Notes: generated from the letters alone by a model not told the origin. A stretch of DNA of 64,000 bases from Heloderma charlesbogerti (GCA_026122225.1 JANEZZ010002882.1:1922001-1986000), one strand, 5' to 3'. Counted from the first letter of the stretch, positions 20,050-31,624 are shown. Made by a program: numbers and translations.

Positions 20050-20765
20050 TCGATGCAAAATCTCCAGTGCACAAACATCTCCTAGATCAGAATCTGGATG
20101 TCGGGGTTTGGGTTTTGCAGAATTTCCAATCAGATGATTTTCAGTCTGATGGAATTTGGGAACAGTGACATTCCAGGTCTAGATGAGCTGGCAAGCATTA
20201 GACTGTAAGCTCCTTGGGGCGGGAAGGCATCTTATTTTCCTGGTGGGAGTTGTGGTCTGACAGATGGGAGCACCATGCACTCAGACCACCGTGAGCTTTT
20301 GACGGCGCTGTATCAATCCATATGCGACAACACGGCAGAGCACCAAACAGGTGGAAACCACAGTCAACGCCCAAGCCGCGCCGAGGAGGATGTAAAGATG
20401 CAGCGGAGACCGGCTATGGTGAAAATCATGATTGAACACACAAGGAACGGTGAAGGCTGTGTGGAGGCGTATTAGGACGGAGAGCAACGGAGAACAATCC
20501 ACAGGCCAATTCTCTCAGGGAAGTCCCACTGAAAACAAAGGGGACCTGGAGTAGTGCACAGTAATGTGTGCCCCACATCAATCACTGTGTGTGTGGGGGG
20601 GAGGGGTGCCATTTTAATTTTTCTTAGGCAATTTGAGACGCTGGGGCACTCACATATTTGAAGAAGGGTGGCAGGCAGTAAAAAGATTTGTGCTTGCAGT
20701 GGGTGTTCCCTCAATATCATACACTATTGTTCCCATTTAGATTTACTGAGAAGACATTTACTTAC
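20050..20765. other. No gene recognised
   Basis: Short mirrored frames only. A GTGTGTGGGGGGG run at 20587-20602. Confidence 0.4.
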
Positions 20766-20862
20766 AGCAGCCTTCCAAACTCAGTGGCCTCCAGAAGTGT
20801 CCGATTACTGGGCCTTGTGATCCAACACTTCTGTAGGGCACCAGATTGGACAAGGCTGGCAA
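20766..20862. repeat. Degraded TA-type palindromic MITE
   Basis: cagccttccaaactcagtgg ... gatccaacacttctgtaggg-caccagattggacaaggctgg: both arms are recognisable but each has several changes. Confidence 0.6.
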
Positions 20863-20892
20863 CGTTTATGGCAGTCATGGCCTCGCAGGGAG

Positions 20893-20976
20893 GCTCATCT
20901 ATCTCCTTTAGAATGCTGACTGAAGCCCAGAGCGGATTCACAGCCCCACTGACATCGGGGCCACTGGCCACCGCTG
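20893..20976 (-). mobile_element. Half copy of the CAGTGGAGGCTGGTGG hAT MITE
   Basis: Right half only: atctcctttagaatgctgac ... gattcacagccccactgaca-tcggggccactggccaccgctg. Full copies are at 29971-30150 and 48913-49081. Confidence 0.65.
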
Positions 20977-20984
20977 GGCTAATC

Positions 20985-21356
20985 TAATATCTAGGATTGT
21001 CCTGCTCCTGTTTTAACTCAAGACACTGGCTAGTGTCCCCAAAAGTTACTTTTTGCCTAGTGCGATGTTCTTTTCCTTAAAGTGTTTTGCTGTGTGCTTC
21101 GAACAGGAGGCCACTGTGCTGTAGATCAATGGAAGGGCTGCTTCTGCGGGGTTGTATTTTGACAATCGGCCAGCAATAGAGTTTCTCTGCAGCTCTTTCT
21201 GCACAGCGAAGCACCTGGGCCATCCTGCTAACTGCCAGTGGCCGGAAGAGACCCCCTCCCCCCGCTCCACAACATATTCCTAATCGTACTGGGTGCTTCC
21301 AGATAAGGCTTTTCCTGCATACAAAAAAAATCCATTAGGGTGGAAAAGACAGAGGG
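20985..21356. other. No gene recognised
   Basis: No feature supported. Confidence 0.4.
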
Positions 21357-21740
21357 CATCTCTACACCAACCTAAAATCCTGCATTTAAAATGGGGCTTT
21401 CTGCTTCCGTTTTAAATGCAGGATCACAACAACTCCCTTTTTCACCTGCTTCCTTTCCCCCCTCCCCTTTCCCCCTCCTTCTCCCTGTACCTGAGTCTTC
21501 TGTTGTCTTTCATTGATCTCGCTCCTCTTCTTGCCACTTCTCCTTTCAAGGAGGGAACTCAAGCAGAACACAACGGGGTAATTTGACAGCTCATTATCTG
21601 TGCTCTATTTAAAAATGGAACGAAGGGCATTTAGTGCAGGAGACACCTTGAATGATCACGGTATCATGTAAAGAGCCCGCAAACTTCCGTAAAGGAGCCA
21701 TCTCAATCGCAGGATAAAAGCTCAGTGTGAAGGAGCCCAG
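21357..21740. repeat. ~385-bp unknown interspersed repeat, copy 1
   Basis: Begins gcatctctacaccaacctaa; then a small inverted pair (cctgcatttaaaatgggg / cgttttaaatgcagg), a CT-rich block, gagggaactcaagc, ggtaatttgacagctcatta, gggcatttagtgcaggagac and gcaggataaaagctc. A second copy with the same order is at 25417-25800. The orientation and class are unknown; the start resembles a DNA-transposon terminus. Confidence 0.75.
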
Positions 21741-22389
21741 AATAGCCACACAAGTTTGCTTGATTAGTAGCGTGACAGCCTTCAGCTTGGAAGCACCCAC
21801 TGACCTGGGTTGGATGTCATGGCTACCCAGGGGTTGTTTAAACCCTGGGCAGTCATGAACCAGTGGGAGCAAGTGCTCGTGCTGAGCTAAACAACCAGGG
21901 GCCCTCCGTCCCTGGGCTTTGTGATGTCCGAATGCGGAATTGTGGTTTGCTGCGGGAGGAACAACCCAGACTTGTAAACTAAGGTAGCTGTGATGTCCAA
22001 ACTGGGTCACTGTATCTTTTTGCAGAGTGTGATTGTACGCTGCTTTGGAAGGCAATCTTGGCTGAAAAGCAGGTTATAAAATTAACAAGACACATCACAA
22101 ACTGCTTCTTAAATGTCCCCTCAGTTTTAAAGGGGGGTTGTCATCTGAGGCAGGATGGGCTCCTGTTTGAGAGAGACACACCCAGATTCTCCTTGGGCAC
22201 GTGAGTGTTGTAAGAGTTCCCTGCTGGGCTGGTCTTTGGGTTAAAGTGGAGAAAGGGTGGGAACATTTCAACAAAGTTTTAATTGGATGAAATGTTATTC
22301 TCCTTTGTTGGAAAATATGATGGTTCTTTGCTTTGCTTTTGGGGTCCACCATGAGCATTAGCAATGTGGCATGTAAGTGAATGAGTGAG
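21741..22389. other. No gene recognised; possible LINE tail near 22036-22083
   Basis: gattgtacgctgctttggaa...gcaggttataaaattaac resembles an L2/MIR-type tail on the plus strand. A 148-codon minus frame has no recognisable domain. Confidence 0.35.

Positions 22390-22445
<56 letters not shown>
22390..22445. repeat. (GATA)n microsatellite
   Basis: About 14 uninterrupted GATA/TAGA units. The LSIYLSIYLS peptide seen in minus-strand frames comes from this array. Confidence 0.95.
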
Positions 22446-22447
22446 CA

Positions 22448-22640
22448 GGGGAAGGCAACCTTTTTGGGCTGTGGGCACATCTGGCAATCTGAGAAACTGT
22501 CCCAGGTACCACCACAAAACGGCTGCCATGGGAGGCACGGCAAAGGACAAGTCACCTGCCCCAAAGACAGAGTACAAAGGCAGAGGTGGGGTCTGAGCCC
22601 CAACACACTAAAGAACTCCTTCGAAGCCACAGTTTTCAGT
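22448..22640 (+). mobile_element. hAT-like repeat (CAGGGG terminus)
   Basis: caggggaaggcaaccttttt, gggctgtgggcacatctggc, ccaccacaaaacggctgcca and agtcacctgccccaaagaca follow the same order as in 18770-18904 and 41548-41667. No right end found. The GATA array is immediately adjacent. Confidence 0.5.
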
Positions 22641-23561
22641 GCCAACAGAAATCTATTTCACAGGAATCCCAGCGGCCCATAAGAAAATGTGTTAATTTAA
22701 AAAAATGTGGGAGGGGTAGGGCTCCTTGGCAGGCACCAAGAAAAGTCTCCTGGGGTGCCCACAGGCATCCACCTTGCCTCCCACTGTGATAGATGATGGT
22801 TAGAACAGGTAGATAGGACAGACAGCAAAAGAGTCCAACCAAGACTCACCTCCACTCAGCTTCTGCGCATGAGTAACGCATGAGTAACGCGGTTCCTGTT
22901 TTGCTTTGTCGCACTTACTGTTTAATTACTTGACCTCAAGGAAGGTGATGCTCTCAGAGCTGACATGCCATTGACTCAGGAGAAATTTGGCTGTTTGTTT
23001 TCACATGTCCTGGAAGGCCTCCAAATAGGCCATCAGCAGTTTTTAGAGAAAGGCATTTCCGATTGCTGCAAGCTCTTCCGGTGAAGCAGCCTCAGGGCAG
23101 GTCATGGCAAGTCATTGATCCTGACAGCTCAAAGGGTGGCTGTTTACAGCCGAACCCTAATCCATACCTCCACAGTGAGCGCCTTGAAGCTTCCATTATC
23201 CTGGCGGCATTGATCAGCTGAAAGAATGCAGCAGCTAATGCCAGGGAGGGACTCAGAGTACATGATTTACTGTGGGCCGGGGCCAGTCCACCGCTAACTC
23301 TTTCCCACGCAAAGTAGCAGAACACTCGGAATTCATACAACAACCACCTGACCTATGGCCTGTCTAGCAAACCTTTCCTGCTTCCAATATCGTCGTCCAG
23401 ACATTAAGAATGTAAAGTGCACTTAGAGAACCTTATGCTACCATGCTCTTGCCCTCCTCTTGTTCATTCCAGTGAGATTTGCACAGGAGAACTTGCCGGA
23501 TGATTGTGCCCTGTGACTTCCCGCCCCCAACCAAACATTGCTACTGAAATTTTAGAAACAT
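22641..23561. other. No gene recognised
   Basis: A 12-bp direct duplication gcatgagtaacgcatgagta occurs near 22868. Otherwise nothing supported. Confidence 0.4.
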
Positions 23562-23573
23562 AGAACACATGTG

Positions 23574-23767
23574 GCTGATGCTAGGGAAAGCGGAAGGCAA
23601 AAGGAAGAGGGGCCAACCAAGGGCAAGGTGGATGGATGATATTCTGGAGGTGACGGACTCGACCTTGGGGGAGCTGGGGGTGGCGACGGCCGACAGGAAG
23701 CTCTGGTGTGGGCTGGTCCATGAAGTCACGAAGAGTCGGAAGCGACTGAGCGCATAAACAACAACAA
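23574..23767 (+). mobile_element. 5'-truncated RTE-type LINE with perfect 12-bp target duplication
   Basis: agaacacatgtg is present at 23562-23573 and 23768-23779. The element encodes the last ~60 residues of an RTE ORF2: GKAEGKRKRGQPRARWMDDI ... RKLWCGLVHEVTKSRKRLSA, stop, then an aacaacaacaaag tail. This aligns with the end of the BovB copy at 35012-36291 (GKTEGKRRRGRQRMRWLDS ... AMVHGVTKSRT) but is clearly different, so it is a second RTE family or a diverged subfamily. Truncation at the 5' end with target duplication is normal target-primed insertion. Confidence 0.85.
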
Positions 23768-23779
23768 AGAACACATGTG

Positions 23780-25416
23780 ACAATCCACGAGAAAATAAAT
23801 GCAAGACAACTACAGTTTAACAAAGAAAAGAAGCAATACACTAGCCTGAAAATAGGCAGGCTTGTTTTAATCAGGAATACGAAAAATTAACACTGTTGTT
23901 TTGTGGTTAGACCCATCACAGTGCAAGGGAAGGAAGAGCATAACTGCAGGAGAGAGGGAGAGAGATGACCAGATATCAGCCCTCTCAAAACTGGCATATA
24001 TAGTAAAATAAATAAAGGGCCCCTGAGTTGCAGGTTGGGGCTCAAGATGGGCCTTCCGTTTGAAAAGGTTGAAGATGATTTCTCTAGACCTCTGCACCCC
24101 ATGTGAGACAGCCCATGTGGCCACCTAATCCTTGTTTGGCTGTTGATTTTGGGCAGGGCAACATGTTGCATTAAACACACACCTGCTGCCCCAAATGGCA
24201 ACCGTGCATTGAATCTGATCAGGAACTGGTGCACTCTGCTGTACACGGGCTGCTATCAGAAGCCCGGGACACAGTCGGATGATGTTAGCCTGTGTGGCCA
24301 TGCTATGCTGATGTCAGGGGCAAGGCCACACCCATTGGTGTCAGAGTGCTGGATGGAGGGGCTCTAGCGACTTCTGCCAGGGACCAGCAGCACCTACCCA
24401 TTGGGGATGTCCCAGGGTGGGCAAAGCACTGAGTGCCTTGCCCCCTCTCCCTGCACATGGGAATCCTGTTGCGATCTCCAATCTGTGGTCAGTGATAACA
24501 GAGAGATTCCCTCCTCTCCAAGGCCCAGGTAGCCTCCAGACCACGGGCGGGGCCTGCAGAGACAGCCCAACTCTCTGCATGCTGGATGGATACCAGTGGG
24601 GAGGAACCCCTGCTGTTTTAGGCAATGTACAATTCTGCTCTTTGAAGCAAGGGATGGGTGACCCAGGAGAGGCTCCAGTTTCGTTTGACCAGGACACACA
24701 CTTGCCTGATCTGAGCTTGACAAAGAGGAATCAGAATTTACAGGAGATGAGTTAACTGTGCACTGATGCACCATAGGATTTCTTTTGTCTTTCAAATGCA
24801 GTTTTTGTTTGATCAAGTCTGCACATCTCTCCCCCCCCCCACTACAACAGGGAGGGCATTTGCTTGGGGAGGTTGCCTAACTGATTTTATTAATGCCACA
24901 CCATCAAAAGGGCCTACAGGTTGGTCACCAGATTAATTATTCAGCTATCTGAAAATATTAATTTTGCTGGATAAAATTACATGGTTTAAGTTCACTGGAC
25001 ATGAAAATTGCAGAGTTCACCACATTTCAATGGAATCATTTTTAAATGGTCTGAGACCAGGGGTGTCTAGATTTTGTGAACCTGTATTTCATAGTAGATT
25101 TGTACTACTCGCCAATGGTGGCAACCATCCAGTTTGTTTTATTTTCATTGAGGCAGACTTTGAAGTAATAATTGTCCCACCTGGACTGGACTGACTCAGC
25201 CTTAATTTCTGCTACTTGAAATAATGGAGGCCTTTGAGCACATGACAGAGTGAAGAGTCCCCTTTGGCCATTATTAATAAAAGTTGTATATGTTAATGAC
25301 ACGTGAGGAAGCTATGTACTCCAAAGTGATTTCTTTTCTCACATTATCTCTCTCTGCAGGGGGAATCTACCCTTTGTCTGTGGATGTTTTAGGCCAAGCT
25401 CTGTCTCAGATGTAGA
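23780..25416. other. No gene recognised
   Basis: Frames of up to 140 codons at 24341-24816 overlap on both strands without domains. A poly-C run at 24829. The region 24940-25200 is AT-rich. Confidence 0.4.
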
Positions 25417-25800
25417 GCATCTCTACACCAGCCTGAAATCCCACATTTAAAATGGGGCTATCTGCTTCCGTTTTAAATGCAGGATCACAATGGACTCCTT
25501 TACACATGCTTCCTTTTCCTCCTCCTCTTCCCCCCACCTTCTTCCCCTAATTGAGTCTTCCATATGTTTCATTGGTCCAGCTCCTCTTCTTGCGGCTTTT
25601 CCTTTTTCACGGAGGGAACTCAAGTGGAACACAAGCAGGGTAATTTGATAGCACATTATCTCCAATCTATTTATGGAATGAAGGGCATTTAGTGCAGGAG
25701 ATGCCCTGGAGGTTCACAACATCATCTAATGGGCTGGCAAACTTCCATGAGTGAGCAATCTCAATAGCAGGATAAAAGCTCTGTCTGAGGAAGCCCATAT
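25417..25800. repeat. ~385-bp unknown interspersed repeat, copy 2
   Basis: Same order as copy 1: gcatctctacaccagcctga, cgttttaaatgcaggatcac, gagggaactcaagtggaac, ggtaatttgatagcacatta, gggcatttagtgcaggagat, gcaggataaaagctctgtct. Direct orientation relative to copy 1, 4.06 kb apart. Confidence 0.75.
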
Positions 25801-27510
25801 TTCCTGTATTGGAGAAGCCCTGATATAAATTATGTATCTTCCCTTGGACTGTGCACACAAGGTTTTAGCTTCAATTTTAACTGGAATGCATCTTGACTAT
25901 TTGGGTGATACTTTTGGAGGGAGACTTTCCCATCATACTCTCCAGAAATCACTGTGTCTTGGGCTATATGTGTCGCAAATGGACTTCCGCACTACCCAGA
26001 AAACTGAGTTCAGTCATTTTGGTGTACACTTATTGTCCTCCATTTTGAGGGGGAGGGGCACAAATACTTCATTTTCTAGCAACCAGTGTCTTGGACTGCA
26101 GGGGTATCAAATTCATCCATGAGAGAGTTATGGAGTACATTTCTTGTACCCTACTTTAAAGCCTTAAATTTTTTAAGGGAAAGGCTTGCAAATACTACTT
26201 TTTCAGACCGTTCTCATACTTGGGGCGTCTCCAAAGAATGAAACAAAAAATAGGTTAAGTTCACAAAATGGTGCAAGGATAGAGCAAATGCTTCATGAAT
26301 GATATCACAAGTGCTAGCCTTATATATATATAGCCTACGGCATTCACACAACTACAGTTGAAACAGTAGCACACACCACTGCAATAAAGGCAGAGTGGAA
26401 CAAACTTGCCACTCAAGAGGAAAGATGCCTACAGTTCCAATGTGCATTTGCTATACCAAAAATAATTGTCTGAGATGTGATTCACAGAGCTGGTGCACAC
26501 ACAGCAGCACTGGCCTTCTTGTAAGGTATTGGAAACGTATTCTCCCACTATCAACCTATTCCTTAACTGTGGTTACCATAACCATGTTTAATACTAGCCC
26601 AGTTCCTGCTCTACCAGGAACTGAGACCAACATTAAACTGTGATTTTGAATGCTGATTAAACAGGAAGCCCAATTAGTGCGCCAACCCTAGTTAAGGCTG
26701 GTGCTGATGTTTCCTGTAACCATTGTTAAGGCAGGCAGGAAGAATTCACTCTCCAGACTGAAGGGGGTAGGAGGAGCAAGAAACAATTCCGGCGACTGAC
26801 CCCTGATCTCTGAATTGCAGTTGGGAGAGAAACACTCTTCCATCTGCCATAGGCCTTTATAATTCAGTCCTGTAATGTACCTTCTTCTGAGTAAGCCCTT
26901 CTGAACAGAGCATGCCTTCCTTTAGACTAGACAGGCACTGGATTGGGCTCTTGGTGACTTAGAAGTAAGAGGCAGCAGGAGGAATGATGCCCTTAAGCTC
27001 CCCTGCGTCCGCCTGCCTCTTCTACGGAGACACTAAGCAGATATAAATAACCGGGGTTGGATCAACGGTTATTTCCAGAATGGGACCGGAGTGTGCACAG
27101 GGGAATTAATTTATGACAGCAAATGGGGAGAATAGAGAGCCAGCAAGCTTAGCCCAGGCAAAAGGTGAGAAACCTGGCCTCTGATGGGCCCGGAAAAGAC
27201 CCTTGCGAGGGAAGTCCGGCAGGAGGAGGGTATTTCTACTTCCAGTACCTGCCTATTAAACAATGAGGGAAGAGGAACACAATTCAGTCTGGATTCCTGT
27301 CTTGCTGATCTCACTGGGCCCAGGAATGTCATGATGCCCTCCGACCAAAGGAAAAGCCGAGTCACGCTGCAGAGGTCTGGGTTGTTTCCAAGAGCTTCCT
27401 CACCTGAACAGCATTTAGCCGAGTGATGTAACGAACAAACTGGGGAATCTTCACTGCTCCCCAGTGCTGTTTGTCAACTTTCCTGCAGGCCAAGCAGCAT
27501 CTGGGCAGGT
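25801..27510. other. No gene recognised; possible AGTAAGCCC palindrome relic near 26865-26950
   Basis: ttcttctgagtaagcccttc near 26882 resembles the short palindromic family. The remaining sequence gave no coding or RNA evidence. Confidence 0.35.
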
Positions 27511-27705
27511 GGGACTGTAGCTTAGTGACAGAGCACCTGTTTCATGCATGGAAGGTCCCAGGTCTGCTGCCTGGCATCTCCAGGAGGGCTGGGAAAGACT
27601 CCTGCCCGAAACCCTGGAGAGCCACTGCTGCCGGTCAGTCTCGACAATACTGGGCTAGATGGACCAGTGCTACGGCTTGGTCCAAGGCAGCTTCCTGTGT
27701 TCTTG
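27511..27705 (+). repeat. tRNA-derived SINE
   Basis: gggactgtagcttagtgaca (A box intact) and ggaaggtcccaggtctgctg (B box changed), then catctccaggagggctggga, aaccctggagagccactgct and the tail ggcagcttcctgtgttctt. Full length but with a damaged B box. Confidence 0.85.
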
Positions 27706-27838
27706 AGGAGGCGCCCACTGCCGACACGGAGGAGAGGAGGAACCCAAGTCGGCTGCAGCTCCCCTGGACAGCCATCAGGCAGTCCCCCCATTGGGAAGGA
27801 GGAAATTGCCCCAGCAGCTGCTGCATCGTTGCAGAGCC

Positions 27839-28160
27839 CAGGACCAGCGCACCAAGGGTAGGCATGGCAGGGCACTTGCCGAGGGCCCACACCCCAGCAG
27901 GGGCCCACTGAGCAGTGCCCCCTGGAGCAGCTCCTCCTCTTCACCATTGCAACCTGCTTGTTCTCCTGCCTCCCACTGTGGCCGAGACCACGGTGGTGGT
28001 GAGACAGAGGAGGAGAGGCCGCTGCCAACTTGCTTCCTGGCTGTCAAGCAAGCAGGTGGGAGCAATGATAGGAAAGAGGAGGAGGAGTGAGAGCAGCCGG
28101 TGGCAGTGGAAGACAGGAGGTGGGCTCCCCAAGGGAGGGATCAAGGCTGTAAGAAGAGCT
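27839..28160 (+). mobile_element. GC-rich hAT-like element, copy 1
   Basis: Shares ggtaggcatggc, gggcccacaccccagcaggg, ctcccactgtggccgagacc, gggagcaatgataggaaaga and gtgggctccccaagggaggg with the copy at 52167-52530. The right end is lost, and no target duplication is visible. Produces long overlapping frames on both strands that are not genes. Confidence 0.65.
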
Positions 28161-28327
28161 CTGTGGGATCAGCTAATAACTTTATCCAGCGCAGCTTCCT
28201 ACAGAGGCCCAACCAGATTCTGCCAGTAAGCCCACAAGTGGGGCACAAAGGGAACAGCCCCCCACCACTGCTTGCCCCTCCGCAACTTGATTGTGTTACT
28301 TAAAAAGATGGTGCACTGATTGGGTGT

Positions 28328-28364
28328 CTGCCACGTAGATTTTCTGCCACGTAGATTTTCTGCC
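28328..28364. repeat. 16-bp tandem duplication
   Basis: ctgccacgtagatttt occurs twice in perfect tandem, followed by ctgcc. Confidence 0.9.
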
Positions 28365-28899
28365 TCGGGCTCCAACATGGCTTGGGCTGAGCCTGCGATG
28401 TAGAACACCAAGCCTTCCACTCACTAGGCAATACTTCCCAAAGGAAGGACGGTAGTCCTTACGTTTGAGTGTTGGAACCCTTTCAGCATGAGGGCCAAAT
28501 TCCATTTGGAGACACTGTTGGGGTGGGGTGTATATCATAGTGGCAGGTAGGGATGAAGCCAAGAGGGGCAGGACCGAAGGCAAAGCGGGGGGAACTACGA
28601 GCACATTGTAGCTTAAAGCTCTTACTGGCCCAGAATTCAGCCTTAGGAGAGGAATTCCAACCTTTGAGAGCGAGGGGGAAAACCGCAAAAACTGGGAAAC
28701 CACCAAACGTTTGGTGGTTGGGAGAAAGGGGGTGGGGCCAGGGAAAAGGGGTGGGCCATCTGGAGAACACTGGAGGGCTGGATTGGGACCCCAGGTTTGC
28801 CCCCCAGGCCGGGCCTCAAGTCGTGCCCTCCTGCCTGAGGCTCTAGCACAGGAGGTTTTCTTTGAAGTTCCTCTCAGAGAAAAATACCAACCCTTGACG
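28365..28899. other. No gene recognised; possible hAT-derived sequence from 28470
   Basis: gttggaaccctttcagcatg with agggccaaattcc has the look of a hAT terminus but I found no partner. The 210-codon minus frame 28296-28928 runs through repeat sequence and lacks a domain. Confidence 0.35.
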
Positions 28900-29550
28900 C
28901 ACGCCATGCTCCCGTGGACTACGTGCACTCTCGTGCAGCGTGCGCTCAGTCCGGGGCGTGTAGGGCTGCAGCGCTGGTTCCCATTCGCGCTCTAAATGGT
29001 ACTGTCTTGCTTGATGTTGACGCTGCACTTAGTGCGGACACCCGATCAGCATAGCCCGCTGCAGCCCAGAACTCCTGCGCACAGTAAATCTTAGGCAGAA
29101 ACAGCCGCAGCGGCACCTTTCGAGGAGTGCCTTCGAGGCCAGCGCCTCAGCGCGTCCAAGCCCGGGGGAGCGGGGTCCTGCTAAAGCTGGCTCCGGCTTT
29201 AGGCCCAAGGCGCTGGCCAGGGATCAAGTGGCTTGGTGATGTGGGCCTCCCAATGCCCTGGAGCACCAGCTTGGGCCAGAGGCTGGGGGCAGGGATCCCA
29301 CCTCGCCAGCGCGGCTCTGAGGTGCGTGCCGCGAGGCGAGCACAGACACAGCGGGGCACGCAGAAGGCCGCGGTCAGTGCTCTCTCGGGACAAGGCGCAA
29401 GGGAAGCAGGAGGCGCCTCATGCGTGCTTGCCAGGCCCTCCACGAAGCCCCGAAGGTTCTCGGGTGCAGCTCAAACCCACTCGCGATGGCCTGGGCCTGG
29501 AAGACGCCTTGACGGGTTCCACCTTCAGGGGTCCTCCTCTCCGCTGCCTC
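28900..29550. other. CpG-richer, GC-rich stretch, unassigned
   Basis: CG dinucleotides are visibly denser here than in neighbouring DNA (ctttcgaggagtgccttcga, cagcgcgtccaagcccggg, gcgaggcgagc, cactcgcgatgg). Frames of up to 154 codons occur on both strands but none has a recognisable domain. It could be a promoter-type CpG island or the edge of a young GC-rich retroelement; I cannot decide. Confidence 0.35.
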
Positions 29551-29970
29551 TCCAGGTTGTGCTCCAGGGCTCGTCATTTCCTTTCCCATAATGTTTTCCT
29601 TCTCCCACTGTGATGAGGGCCCGCAGTCTGGCATTGGTTGCACGGATGCCTTGATTCCCCTGTGCTCTTTTCGGATGACCCTTGGAGTTAGGAAACAGCG
29701 GCCAAGGCCTAAGGGCCACAGCAGACAAGCGGCAGGAGGCCCTGGATTAGGAGCATCTCCCACGGTTGGGGCAGGGAAGTTAATAGTAAGGGACCTTGAA
29801 TCAAGCCAAGATGCTGGGCAGAGGTCTGTGCGTATGGGTTTAACGCTCCCCTGCACCGATTTCTCAATAAAATTCCCTCCTGAAGTAGCTATTCATCTTT
29901 CTCCATAAGGCAGCTAGCAGCCAGGGGACTGTCTGAATTGGGAAAATGGTGCAGGGGAGAGGGCTAAACC
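29551..29970. other. No gene recognised; possible LTR-like end
   Basis: Ends with ctgcaccgatttctcaataaaattccc, a polyadenylation-signal-bearing stretch like the R-U5 region of an LTR. No boundaries or sister copy in the window. Confidence 0.25.
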
Positions 29971-30150
29971 CTGTGGAGGCTGGTGGCTTTGATGTCAGTG
30001 GGGCGATGAATCTGCTTCAGGATTCAGTCAGAACCAGTCGGAACTCTAAAGGAGCAATCCAAGGTGTGGAGCGCAGCTCCTGACTGGTTCTGATTGAAAC
30101 CCAGAGGGGATTCACCGCTCCACTGACATCAGAGCCACCAGCCTCCACTG
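29971..30150. mobile_element. hAT-type palindromic MITE with 8-bp target duplication
   Basis: Left arm ctgtggaggctggtggcttt-gatgtcagtgg and right arm ccactgacatcagagccacc-agcctccactg are near-perfect inverted repeats. Inner arms ttcagtcagaaccagtcgg / cctgactggttctgattgaa. Flanks are gctaaacc (29963-29970) and gctagacc (30151-30158), 7 of 8 matching. Terminus CAGTGG plus an 8-bp duplication indicates hAT. Confidence 0.8.
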
Positions 30151-30227
30151 GCTAGACCCTGACCCTTCCCCCCAATGCCATGGTCCTGATCTGATTCAGG
30201 GTCCCTCAGAGAGGAGGGACCCTCAAG

Positions 30228-30445
30228 ATGTGCCAGAAGATGTCGAGATGGCCACCCATTTGGATGGCTTTAAGAGAGGGTTAGACAAATTCATGGAGGA
30301 GGAGAAGGCTGCCAATGCTACTAGTCCTCATGGCTCTATGCTAGCTCCCATATCAAAGGCAGTATGGCTATGTACACCAGTTGCTGGGGAACATGGGCAG
30401 GAGGGTGCTGTTGCATGTCCTGCTTGTGGGCGTCCCATGTGGGAC
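30228..30445 (+). mobile_element. CR1-like LINE 3' end
   Basis: Retains the last ORF2 codons (EMATHLDGFKRGLDKFMEEE) and part of the 3' UTR (gttgctggggaacatgggca, ggagggtgctgttgcatgtc). The terminal ggtctgatccagcag part is lost. Confidence 0.75.
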
Positions 30446-31624
30446 CCTTATGCAGCTGCATTGATCAAAAGTAGATACACCTACGTGGGTCACGATTCCT
30501 ATGGTCAACTCAGCAGTCAGAACCAACCCAATGAAGTTCCTTCCCACTGAAGAGATGGAGCAGGAGAGGCCCTGTCTGGGAGATGCAGGCAAGTCCATCT
30601 TGACATCCAACACCATGGCCAGATTCTCTGGGTGCTTCGAGATGAAGATTTTATGGCGCCATCCCCTTGCCTCTTTCATGGATGCTTACGGGAGGGTAGC
30701 GATGTCGCCATCTTCTGCTCATGCCCCTCCCATGTTTCTTCACCACATCTTCCATCTGTTTCCTTAGTTCAGAAAATCTGTTAAGGGGAAAATAGCGGAA
30801 CAGCTGCCCAAGGCCTTCTAACTTGTAGCACTCGGAGCTGTCCATCTGGAAGCACCCCAGGTCGCCCTCGCTCGGAGAGAGAGAGAGAGAGCGCACACGG
30901 TGAAGCAGATGTCCAGGGCTTCTAGCTGGGTGGAGGTCAGCAGCTCAACCAAGGAGGCCCTGCCTGATTTTATGAGACTAGCAGATGGACATGGGTGAGT
31001 GAGCAGAACCAGAACTGTGGATCCTGACTGTCTTTGTGCAAACAGAAAAATCCATGTTGTACCCTAAGATTAAGCACTCCCCTGCAAAGAATCCCTCTCT
31101 CCTCCATAGCTCAGAGAAAACTGTATGAAGGAACACTTTCCTTCCACACTGGCTGGGAGGAGTCAGCTGCAGAGGATCAGTGCTGGAACAAAAGCTGTCT
31201 AGCCTGACCTTAGGATTACCCACAAGTTCAGGTGTAAATATTTGCGGTAATTTGAACCTGTGCAAATTCCTACACAGGAAATCAAGAACTTAGAGGGGGA
31301 CGTGTGTCAGCCAGGCACTTGGTTAGTCTTGGCTACAAAATCCCAGATTACAAAATTTAACATCAAAGCAATTGTTCATTCGCCCCTTGGCCCTTCGCAT
31401 GTGATACCAGTTCAGGTGATTGCTGCTTCTTTTGCCATCACTGCCCCTGAAGACTGTCCATTGCCAGAGGGAGGTTTCACTAAGCCCTCCATGTGCCTTC
31501 ACTATTAGTATCATAGGACATCAATGATCAGCAATAAAGGATCAAACCCTGTCTCAACTTTCACCCTCCAGCACGCTGATTGAAAAGGGTGGGGTGTATA
31601 AGTGATAGTTGCACCCTGACTTTT
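30446..31624. other. No gene recognised
   Basis: Short mirrored frames near 30501-30900 only. A short (GA)n run at 30875-30892. Confidence 0.4.

Noticed and set aside
28296..28928. 210-codon minus frame
   Set aside because: Begins in featureless DNA and crosses a 16-bp duplication and a hAT-like stretch; no domain.
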